From Lentimicrobiaceae bacterium (GTDB lineage: Bacteria > Bacteroidota > Bacteroidia > Bacteroidales > F082): a stretch of 36,846 bases of DNA. Both the position numbers and the translations under genes were made by a program. Under the pieces are notes generated by a model that did not search any database, was not told the DNA's origin, and saw only the letters and a program-made list of their open reading frames with translations. Positions 29,737 through 36,846 of the stretch are shown piece by piece. The stretch lies in the NCBI GenBank assembly GCA_015061335.1, contig SUWT01000015.1:1-36846 (forward strand), read 5' to 3'. How positions within the stretch are numbered: position 1 is the first letter of the stretch; each line of letters opens with the position of its first letter.

Positions 29737-32700
29737 ATGAAAAGAGCATCTATCTTATTCACTTTCATTCTTTTATTCCTAGGTTTAGGATGTTGTAATA
29801 AGTTAAAAGCGCAAAGTACTGTCGGCACAGACTTTTGGGTGACATTTTTGCCAAATGAAAACAGCGAAGACTTCAATATAAGCCTTATAGCTAGCGGAAA
29901 AAGAGATTGTGTTGTAAACGTTTCGAATCCATATACAGACTGGTCACAAATATTCAATGTCAGTGCAGGAAACACCACAAAAATCAGCATTCCAAAAGAA
30001 CATGCTTTTGACGCAGAGGCATCTGACCAAGTAATAAACAGAGCTATACGTATTACCACAACAGACTCCATTTCGCTCTACGCAAGCAATTATGAACAAT
30101 ACTCATTCGATGTAACTAATATATTGCCAACAGCGTCATTAGGATCGAGTTATATTATTCAGACTTACGAAGGATATTCTGAATTTTCAATAATTGCAAC
30201 AGAAAACAATACAACAGTCAATATAAACTTATCAGAAAATTCATTGGGTCACAATGCCAACCAGCCTTTTACAGTAACTTTGAATACTGGAGAGTGCTAT
30301 CAGGTTCAATCAGGAGAAGGCATTGATTTCTCTGGCACTACAATTACCTCTGAAGACAACAAGAAAATCGCTGTCTTTGCAGGAAATAAGAACGCAAGAG
30401 TACCTGTCTCATCCGGAGAAACAGACCTTTTATCAGAACAAATGGTTCCAACTTCATATTGGGGCAATAGTTTTGTCGTAACAAATTCCTTAACAAGAAC
30501 ATCCGACAAGGTTAAGGTCACAGCTCAGAACGACAATTGTCAGGTCAGAAAGAACGGCATGCTGGTTAAGACTCTTAATGCAAGAGAATCCTACGAATTC
30601 GAGATAACAGATTCTGCGCCAGCGGTTTACTTGGAAACGACAGAACCCTCATGCGTATTTTTATACCTCACAGGTTCAGATTATGGAGGAGAAAACGGCG
30701 ACCCTTCAATGCTTATCATCAACCCCACTGAACAACAAATAAAACATGCCACTTTCAGTTCGCTCAACACAGAGGTAACTCCTCTTTATCACTATGTAAA
30801 CATTATTACAGAAACAGATAACATAGCAAACATAAAACTTGACAATAATAACATATCGTCAACACAATTCAGTGAAGTTGCTGCAAATCCAGATTATTCT
30901 TACGCAAGAGTAGGCATTGCTCCTGGTGATCACACCCTTATTTCAGAAGGAGAAAAAGGTTTCATAGCTCAGGCATACGGACTTGGCGACAACGAGAGTT
31001 ATTCTTATTCAGTCAGCTCATTGGCTATTAATTTGACTGCAAAATTATTTGTAGAAGGTTTAAATTCATCGGATTATCCAGAAGGTTTCGAATTTTGTCT
31101 TTTTAGCACCGACTCTGTTGAGTTTGAAGTGGAAACAAATTTCGAACATACCGACATCGTATGGAACTTTGGAGATGGACAAGCCGGCAGCGGAACTCAA
31201 ACCACTCACCAATTTACAAACGGAGGCGACTACACAATCTCATGCGACATATACAAAACCGTTGACGGCATAAACACGCTCGTCATAACACTTAACACTA
31301 ATATACATGTCAATAGCGCATACGACATTCTTATCACAGAATCATTATGCGAAGGAGATAGCTATCAGGTAAATGACAATCTGATTTACGAGAACCTAGA
31401 AGTCGGATATATAGAAGAAGTATTTGAATATCAAACTATTAACGGATGTGACAGTATTGTAACACTCAATCTGACTGTCAATCCTAGGTATGAAACATTG
31501 ATTACCGAGTCTATCTGTGAAGGAGACAGTTACATACAAAACGGCTTTGTATTTGAAAATATGCCTGCAGGAAATCATTTCGACACTCTATTTTTAAATA
31601 CAATTCACGGATGCGACAGTATCATCGCAATCAATCTCATTGTAAATCCTATCCAAGACACATTAATAACCGCTGCAATATGCCAAGGTGACAGTTATCT
31701 GGAAAACGGATTCACTTTTGAAAATATGCCAGCTGGAAATTACACCGACACCTTATCTTTAAACACAATTTACGGCTGCGATAGTATTGTCGCCATCAAC
31801 CTCACTGTAAATCCTATCTATGACACCTTAATAGTAGATACGATATGTCAGTGGGGCAGCTACATTGAAAACGGTTTTACATTCGAAAATATGCCGGCGG
31901 GTAATCATCTCGACACATTATTCTTAAATACAATATTCGGCTGCGACAGTATCGTCAGAATCAATTTAACTGTGAATCCTACTTACGACACATTAATTTC
32001 TGCGGCTATCTGCGAAGGCGAGAGCTACATGGAAAACAACTTCATATTCGAGAACATGCCAGCAGGTAATTATATTGATTCCGTAATGTATTCAACAATA
32101 TACGGCTGCGATAGTCTCGTCAAAATAGATCTTACCGTAAATCCTATTTACGACACCTTAATAACTGCCGCCATTTGCCAAGGTGACAGTTATCTGGAAA
32201 ACGGATTCGTATTTGAAGAAATGACAGCTGGCAACTATATTGACACCTTATTCCTGAATACAATTTACGGCTGCGACAGTATTGTGGCTCTCAATTTAAC
32301 CGTTAATCCAATCTTCGACACATTATTCATCGACACTATCTGTCAGTGGGACAGCTACTTGGAAAACGGTTTCACATTCGAAAATATGCCGGCAGGCAAC
32401 TATATCGACACATTATTCCTAAATACAATATTCGGCTGCGATAGTATCGTGGCTCTCAACTTAACGGTAAATCCTATTTTCGACACATTGTTCATCGACA
32501 CTATCTGTCAATGGAATGATTATTATGAACATGGATTCGAATTCGACTCTTTGGCTCCTGGCATATATAACGACACATTATTCTTGAACACAATATACGG
32601 CTGCGATAGTATAGTAAGACTGGAACTTACTGTTGGTGAAGAATTCCATCTTGAAATATTCGACACTATCTGTCAATGGGAAGACTATTACGAATATGGA

Positions 32701-33987
32701 TTCGAATTCGACTCATTAGCATCAGGCAATTATTACGACACTCTGTTCCTAAATACAATACTCGGCTGCGATAGTATCGTTGAACTCAGTTTACGCGTAA
32801 ATCTAACCTACGACACCTTATTCGTTGACACAATATGTCAATGGGATGATTATTACGAACACGGATTCGAAATAGACTCAGTATTAGATGCCGGCATGCT
32901 CTATGAAACTATGGTTTTACCAACAATATTGGGTTGCGATAGTGTTATTAACTTAGAGTTGTTCGTTAAACCTTCATACGATTACACAATCTTTGACAGT
33001 ATCTGTGATGGAGAAAGCTATCACGAAAACAACTTCAGTTTCGACTCTCTGACTCCAGGAAATTATTATGACACACTGTTCTATCAAACAATTCTAGGAT
33101 GCGACAGTATCGTAAAACTTGATCTTTTTGTAGGACATATCTACGATACATTGATAGAAGTTGACATCTGCCTCGGTGATAATTACTTCGAAAACAACTT
33201 CTTCTTTGAAGCACCAGAATTAGGAAATTATAAAGATACTTTATTCTTAAAGTCTATATATAATTGCGACAGCGTGGTAAAATTAGATCTCAATGTAAGA
33301 GAACATTATTACTACGACATCATCGACACTATTTGTGAAGGCGAAGATTATCTCTTGTACGGGCTGGAAATTATTCAACCTGAACCTGGAATCTACGATT
33401 TGGTTGGTGAACATCAAACCATTTACGGATGCGATAGTATATTCAACGTTTCTCTCGAGGTGATACACACCTTCAAAGAACCTACAATCGTTGGTTTACA
33501 AGAATTATTGGTTTCAACAAATATGGTCAGCGGACACTACCTCTATAGCATAGACTCTATTCCTGGCTGTACTGAATATATATGGACTATAGAAGATACC
33601 GATTGGTTGATCTACCCTAACGGAACTGAATGCGAAATTATTGCCACAACACCTGTACATAATGTAATAAAAGTACAGGCAGGCAATCACTGCGGAACAG
33701 TCATAAACGCCTTAGATCTTCACGCTAGCTTCATAGGATTAGATGAAGAATTCGGTAATGAAATAAAATTATACCCTAACCCAACGAAAGATGTTCTTAA
33801 CATATACTGTAACAACATCAGAAAAGTTAATATCTACAACAGTTTCGGACAACTTATCAGTAGTGCTGAATATGATGCCGTTAACGAAATGAGCATCAAT
33901 ATGGGTGGTCTTGACAACGCTTCATACATAGTTGAAATCATCACAAACGAAAGAGTATTTGTAAAACAAGTTATAGTAATTAAATAA
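29737..33987 (+). CDS. Large type IX-secreted repeat adhesin
   Basis: The 1416-residue protein has a signal peptide ending KLKAQ, an IgGFc-binding-protein-like N-terminal region (about 30-440; GTDFWVTFLPN, YASNYEQYSFDVTNILP, VQSGEGIDFSGTTI), a PKD domain (about 467-528, IVWNFGDGQAGSGT), thirteen tandem repeats of about 55 residues (529-1247), a linker and a C-terminal type A sorting domain (LYPNPTKDV, VNIYNSFGQL, ASYIVEII). Each repeat has two cysteines, ICxxDSY-like and GCDSIV, probably a disulfide. Repeats 2-9 are the most alike. It leads an operon of four genes. The role is presumably adhesion or surface layer; the ligand is unknown. Confidence 0.9.
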   Translation: MKRASILFTFILLFLGLGCCNKLKAQSTVGTDFWVTFLPNENSEDFNISLIASGKRDCVVNVSNPYTDWSQIFNVSAGNTTKISIPKEHAFDAEASDQVINRAIRITTTDSISLYASNYEQYSFDVTNILPTASLGSSYIIQTYEGYSEFSIIATENNTTVNINLSENSLGHNANQPFTVTLNTGECYQVQSGEGIDFSGTTITSEDNKKIAVFAGNKNARVPVSSGETDLLSEQMVPTSYWGNSFVVTNSLTRTSDKVKVTAQNDNCQVRKNGMLVKTLNARESYEFEITDSAPAVYLETTEPSCVFLYLTGSDYGGENGDPSMLIINPTEQQIKHATFSSLNTEVTPLYHYVNIITETDNIANIKLDNNNISSTQFSEVAANPDYSYARVGIAPGDHTLISEGEKGFIAQAYGLGDNESYSYSVSSLAINLTAKLFVEGLNSSDYPEGFEFCLFSTDSVEFEVETNFEHTDIVWNFGDGQAGSGTQTTHQFTNGGDYTISCDIYKTVDGINTLVITLNTNIHVNSAYDILITESLCEGDSYQVNDNLIYENLEVGYIEEVFEYQTINGCDSIVTLNLTVNPRYETLITESICEGDSYIQNGFVFENMPAGNHFDTLFLNTIHGCDSIIAINLIVNPIQDTLITAAICQGDSYLENGFTFENMPAGNYTDTLSLNTIYGCDSIVAINLTVNPIYDTLIVDTICQWGSYIENGFTFENMPAGNHLDTLFLNTIFGCDSIVRINLTVNPTYDTLISAAICEGESYMENNFIFENMPAGNYIDSVMYSTIYGCDSLVKIDLTVNPIYDTLITAAICQGDSYLENGFVFEEMTAGNYIDTLFLNTIYGCDSIVALNLTVNPIFDTLFIDTICQWDSYLENGFTFENMPAGNYIDTLFLNTIFGCDSIVALNLTVNPIFDTLFIDTICQWNDYYEHGFEFDSLAPGIYNDTLFLNTIYGCDSIVRLELTVGEEFHLEIFDTICQWEDYYEYGFEFDSLASGNYYDTLFLNTILGCDSIVELSLRVNLTYDTLFVDTICQWDDYYEHGFEIDSVLDAGMLYETMVLPTILGCDSVINLELFVKPSYDYTIFDSICDGESYHENNFSFDSLTPGNYYDTLFYQTILGCDSIVKLDLFVGHIYDTLIEVDICLGDNYFENNFFFEAPELGNYKDTLFLKSIYNCDSVVKLDLNVREHYYYDIIDTICEGEDYLLYGLEIIQPEPGIYDLVGEHQTIYGCDSIFNVSLEVIHTFKEPTIVGLQELLVSTNMVSGHYLYSIDSIPGCTEYIWTIEDTDWLIYPNGTECEIIATTPVHNVIKVQAGNHCGTVINALDLHASFIGLDEEFGNEIKLYPNPTKDVLNIYCNNIRKVNIYNSFGQLISSAEYDAVNEMSINMGGLDNASYIVEIITNERVFVKQVIVIK
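31321..33477 (+). repeat. Thirteen tandem 165-bp coding repeats
   Basis: Each unit of about 165 bp encodes YDTLI..AIC.GDSY..NGF.F-type strands, then TLFLNTIYGCDSIV and NLTVNP. Units 2-7 share most residues, units 8-13 diverge gradually. Length polymorphism by recombination is likely. Confidence 0.9.
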
Positions 33988-33989
33988 TC

Positions 33990-34613
33990 ATGAAAATATC
34001 TAAATTAATTATTCCAATCGTTGCATTGTTCTTATTTAGCAATTGCACAAAAAACGATAACACAACAGTGGTGTTATTAGGAGAAGAGTCATACGTAGAA
34101 GACATGCTCAGTGTCATACCTGACACATTATTAGATGTTTTTGACACTCATTTCGGCGGAATATATAATGGCTTAATTCCACCAAATATTGAGGGTGATT
34201 TTTTAATGACTCAAAAACAGCGCGTCTTCTCTAATATTACAGAAGGCTGGCCATTGGACGTAATAGAACCAGATGTCACTCTTTCAATATATAATCAAGA
34301 AAACAGAATAGCAACTTTAAAGATAACAGAAGGAACTGAGACAGTGACAGATACAGTATATATCACTGGCGTTGACAACCATTTTGCAGTGTATTATACA
34401 GAAGATAAAGTCTTGTCGTACTTAGGCTATGAGACAATTATCAAAAGAAATGTGATATTTAAAGGAGAGATTTCAGAATACGGCATTAGAAATTTATTCA
34501 TGGCAAGCATTATAGCTGACGTAATAGATAATTCAAACGGAGCTTTATTCCAATATAATGTAGGAGATTTCTTTATTTATAAAGATGCAGACGGATTCTC
34601 AAAAAAATTTTGA
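33990..34613 (+). CDS. Lipoprotein of unknown function in adhesin operon
   Basis: The 207-residue protein has a lipoprotein signal (IIPIVALFLFSNC, Cys19) and no recognised domain. The middle has beta-strand alternation (DVTLSIYNQENRIATLKITEG, TVTDTVYITGVDNHF). Its start is two bases after the adhesin stop, so the two are co-translated and probably act together, perhaps as a periplasmic or surface partner. Confidence 0.7.
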   Translation: MKISKLIIPIVALFLFSNCTKNDNTTVVLLGEESYVEDMLSVIPDTLLDVFDTHFGGIYNGLIPPNIEGDFLMTQKQRVFSNITEGWPLDVIEPDVTLSIYNQENRIATLKITEGTETVTDTVYITGVDNHFAVYYTEDKVLSYLGYETIIKRNVIFKGEISEYGIRNLFMASIIADVIDNSNGALFQYNVGDFFIYKDADGFSKKF

Positions 34614-34634
34614 TAACCTTTAATATTTAGTAAG

Positions 34635-35480
34635 ATGAAGAAAACATTAATATTATTTGCTATTATTTTGTTTGTTTTCAAGGTAAATGGACAAATCACA
34701 TACGATATAAAAGGAGGAAGCAAATATAAAGACAAGACTATCGTTTTTGGTCTTAAAACAGGTATAAATAGCTCAAGTTTTGTATATTCTGATTCGCATC
34801 TCAACACACTTCCAAAAGATTTCTTATTGAGAGCTGATATTGGAGCCTATCTAGAATTACCAATTTCAAAATTTTTATCGGTATCACCCCAGGTCTTATT
34901 GTCTAGCAAAGGTAGTTCAACCAGCTACATATATGAAAATGAATACGATGTATCATATACTGTAAAATCAAGATATATCTCCATGAGATTACCTATCAAT
35001 ATTCGTATTCCTGTGAGAGCCTTGAATAACAATGAATTTAATTTATTCTTCGCTCCATGCTATAATTATCTCCTTGGAGGAACCATAGCTTTATCACAAC
35101 CAGGTCTCCCTATCAGTGATGTTAATATTAATTTAGGAAGCGCTAACATGAGAAGCGAAGACATAAGTATCTTCTTTGGTGGAGGTTATCGTTTTAGAAT
35201 CAATCTCACACATTTGACTCTCATCACAAAAGTTGAACTCGGCTATAATATGAGTATAACTAACAACTTCTCCGACATGGAATTAAATCAAAGTTCAACT
35301 CCTACAAATATTCATTCATATAATGATGTGAGAGAAAGATATAACCGCAACTTGGAATTTAATGTAAGTATCGGAATACCAATAAGATTAGGAAGATCTG
35401 AATGTACCGATTTTAACCATGATTTCCCAACGATATTAGATACAAGAAGAATAAAGAAAACATATAAAAATCCTCTTTAA
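34635..35480 (+). CDS. Outer-membrane beta-barrel protein in adhesin operon
   Basis: The 281-residue protein has a signal peptide (ending KVNGQ) and a PF13568-type barrel pattern: VFGLKTGINSSSFVY, LRADIGAYLELPISKFLSVSPQ, YISMRLPINIRIPV, ISIFFGGGYRFRINL, LEFNVSIGIPIRLG. Unlike its PorT-like cousins it has a C-terminal basic tail of 30 residues. Possibly an anchor or export partner for the adhesin; this is only context. Gaps are 21 bp upstream and 14 bp downstream. Confidence 0.75.
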   Translation: MKKTLILFAIILFVFKVNGQITYDIKGGSKYKDKTIVFGLKTGINSSSFVYSDSHLNTLPKDFLLRADIGAYLELPISKFLSVSPQVLLSSKGSSTSYIYENEYDVSYTVKSRYISMRLPINIRIPVRALNNNEFNLFFAPCYNYLLGGTIALSQPGLPISDVNINLGSANMRSEDISIFFGGGYRFRINLTHLTLITKVELGYNMSITNNFSDMELNQSSTPTNIHSYNDVRERYNRNLEFNVSIGIPIRLGRSECTDFNHDFPTILDTRRIKKTYKNPL

Positions 35481-35494
35481 TAATTGATTTTTAT

Positions 35495-36625
35495 ATGATA
35501 AAGATTGTAACCATTATAGGTGCTCGTCCTCAAATTATCAAAGCGGCAGCACTGAGTCGTGCCATAAAAAACAATTTCTCTGACAAGATAAAAGAAGTCA
35601 TTGTCCATACCGGACAACACTATGACGACAATATGTCGCAAGTCTTCTTCGACGAATTAGGAATTCCTTCACCTGATTACAACTTAGGCGTAGGATCAGG
35701 GAAACACGGCGCACAAACCGCCAAGATGATTGAAGGCATTGAGGAAATACTCATAAAAGAAAATCCCGATTATCTCGTTGTCTATGGCGATACAAATTCA
35801 ACGCTTGCAGGCGCAATTGCCGCTTCGAAAATTCATATCCCTATAGCTCATATCGAGGCAGGCCTGCGTTCATTCAACAAGGCGATGCCGGAAGAGATAA
35901 ACAGAATATGCTGCGACCATTGCTCGACCATGCTCTTCTCCCCTACTCTGACAGGTTACAACAATCTTATCAACGAAGGATTTAATCCGGAGAACAAAAA
36001 AACTTTCACGGCAGATAATCCAGGCATTTATCATTGCGGCGACGTGATGTATGATAATAGCTTATTCTTTGGGTCAACAGACAACAGACAACGGACAACA
36101 GACATCTTCCAAAAAGACGATTACATTCTATGTACGATACACCGCAACAACAATACTGATGAGCCGAAGAGACTGAATGCTATTGTCCGTGCGTTGATTA
36201 AGTTATCAGAAGAGAAGGATATTATCATTCCGTTGCATCCGAGAACGAAAAAATTGTTGAATGTAAACTTAGATTCCGCCACTTACGACACCTTTATTAA
36301 TAATAGCAGGATCCATATCACCGAGCCTGTTTCATTTTTAGAGATGATAAGTTTGGAGAAGAACGCAAGTTTGGTTCTGACCGATTCCGGTGGCGTACAG
36401 AAGGAAGCCTATTTCTTCAAGAAACCATGCATCATCATGCGAAGCGAGACCGAATGGAAGGAGATTGTTGAAGTCGGGGCTGCCATCATAGCCGATGCCG
36501 ATGAAGAAAGAATCATAGAAGCGTATCATCATTTCAAAGACAATGACGCTATAGAATTTCCAGAGATATTCGGCGACGGCAGAGCAGCGGAATTCATATG
36601 TAATGAATTGATTAGCAATATATAA
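35495..36625 (+). CDS. Non-hydrolysing UDP-N-acetyl sugar 2-epimerase, WbpI-like
   Basis: The 376-residue GT-B-fold epimerase has IGARPQIIKAAALSRAI (8-24), TGQHYDDNMSQVFF (39-52), VYGDTNSTLAGAIAAS (88-103), HIEAGLRSFNKAMPEEINR (110-128), LFSPT, CTIHRNNNTD, PLHPRTKK and DSGGVQKEA (about 293-301). GARPQ..KAA and RSFNKAMPEEINR resemble WbpI/WlbD, which acts on UDP-diacetamido-glucuronic acid, more than WecB (GTRPE..KMA); substrate choice is an inference. It ends the adhesin operon. A heptamer array inserts STDNRQRTTD near residue 194. Confidence 0.85.
   Translation: MIKIVTIIGARPQIIKAAALSRAIKNNFSDKIKEVIVHTGQHYDDNMSQVFFDELGIPSPDYNLGVGSGKHGAQTAKMIEGIEEILIKENPDYLVVYGDTNSTLAGAIAASKIHIPIAHIEAGLRSFNKAMPEEINRICCDHCSTMLFSPTLTGYNNLINEGFNPENKKTFTADNPGIYHCGDVMYDNSLFFGSTDNRQRTTDIFQKDDYILCTIHRNNNTDEPKRLNAIVRALIKLSEEKDIIIPLHPRTKKLLNVNLDSATYDTFINNSRIHITEPVSFLEMISLEKNASLVLTDSGGVQKEAYFFKKPCIIMRSETEWKEIVEVGAAIIADADEERIIEAYHHFKDNDAIEFPEIFGDGRAAEFICNELISNI
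36073..36107. repeat. Heptamer array GACAACA inside the wbpI-like gene
   Basis: Units GTCAACA, GACAACA, GACAACG, GACAACA, GACATCT. Same family as in pnuC; in frame between GDVMYDNSLFFG and the YILCTIHR strand. Confidence 0.85.
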
Positions 36626-36677
36626 TATATTTTTTGATATTTTTTATAAAAATGTTTTTCTTTTAAAGAAAAAGTAT

Positions 36678-36685
36678 TATTTTTG
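36678..36685 (+). promoter_or_regulatory. -7 box for rpsF
   Basis: TATTTTTG followed by C, about 60 nt before the ATG. An AT-only hairpin (TTTTTCTTT/AAAGAAAAA, about 36655-36673) lies just upstream. Confidence 0.55.
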
Positions 36686-36745
36686 CAAAACGAAAAAAAG
36701 AACGTTAAGTTCAAGTTAAATGTTTAATTATCAATAAAATAAATT

Positions 36746-36846
36746 ATGAATCAGTACGAAACCGTTTTCATTTTAACTCCCGTTTTATCTGATGAACAGA
36801 TGAAGGAAGCGGTGAAGAAATTCGAAGACATTCTCACCAAATGTGG
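36746..36846 (+). CDS. rpsF: 30S ribosomal protein S6, N-terminal fragment (cut by window end)
   Basis: The first 33 codons read [19 protein letters not shown] and then [14 protein letters not shown], the conserved start of S6 (YETVFIL-TP followed by the first helix). The gene continues beyond the window; rpsR and rplI often follow. Confidence 0.9.
   Translation, partial: MNQYETVFILTPVLSDEQMKEAVKKFEDILTKC

Overview
This window looks like a chromosomal segment of an AT-rich member of the Bacteroidetes, most likely an uncultured member of the order Bacteroidales. The evidence is lineage-restricted families (PUR-like DUF3276, DUF5683 beside parB, DUF4491, a TPR/transmembrane/HTH regulator), type IX secretion (a PorT-like protein plus three cargo proteins with C-terminal sorting domains), and many Bacteroidetes-type promoters (TAnnTTTG at -7, sometimes TTG about 20 nt upstream). 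Strong Shine-Dalgarno sequences are mostly absent. Most of it is ordinary core genome. No CRISPR array, prophage or intact insertion sequence was seen.

Layout. 1-250: divergent promoters; the leftward one drives a leader with three possible hairpins in front of a gene that runs off the left edge. 249-1477: a PUR-like gene, then a small decayed accessory spot (N-terminal YhcG/DUF1016 fragment, a duplicated promoter with a palindromic core, ORF remnants). 1478-8517: parA, parB, a DUF5683 gene, dapB, lepB and ftsK, all rightward and tightly packed. 8571-11564: a LolA-like carrier, then pnuC, nadR-like kinase and a glycosyltransferase overlapping by 8 bp each. 11583-16130, leftward: a DUF7935-like gene, lpxD, lpxC (not fused to fabZ), a membrane-bound TPR/HTH regulator and a four-helix membrane protein. 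16273-21527: aspartate aminotransferase, heptose-phosphate kinase, PorT-like protein, two identical tRNA-Glu genes, a beta-barrel protein and lipoate-protein ligase. 21587-25014: two paralogous GLUG-repeat type IX cargo proteins. 25155-29622: two methylthiotransferases (MiaB-type, MtaB), rpsT, DUF4491 and radC. 29737-36625: an apparent operon of a 1416-residue repeat adhesin, a lipoprotein, an OM beta-barrel and a WbpI-like sugar epimerase. The window ends in the first codons of rpsF.

The most unusual feature is a set of short tandem arrays with a period of 7 or 8 bp, built from several unrelated unit sequences, plus GTAGGGACG-type palindromes. They lie between genes and also inside genes. 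In-frame copies occur in dapB (twice), pnuC, nadR, the glycosyltransferase (twice), miaB and the wbpI-like gene, where they encode hydrophilic low-complexity inserts. In ftsK and the DUF4491 gene the array supplies the last codons and the stop. One array is almost the same sequence after the PUR gene and inside dapB, which suggests a dispersing or templated element family and not only local slippage.

Themes: envelope building (lpxC/D, hldE-type kinase, lolA, lepB, glycosyltransferase, wbpI-like epimerase) with type IX surface proteins; chromosome segregation (parAB, ftsK); NAD salvage (pnuC-nadR); and tRNA or protein modification (miaB, mtaB, lplA).
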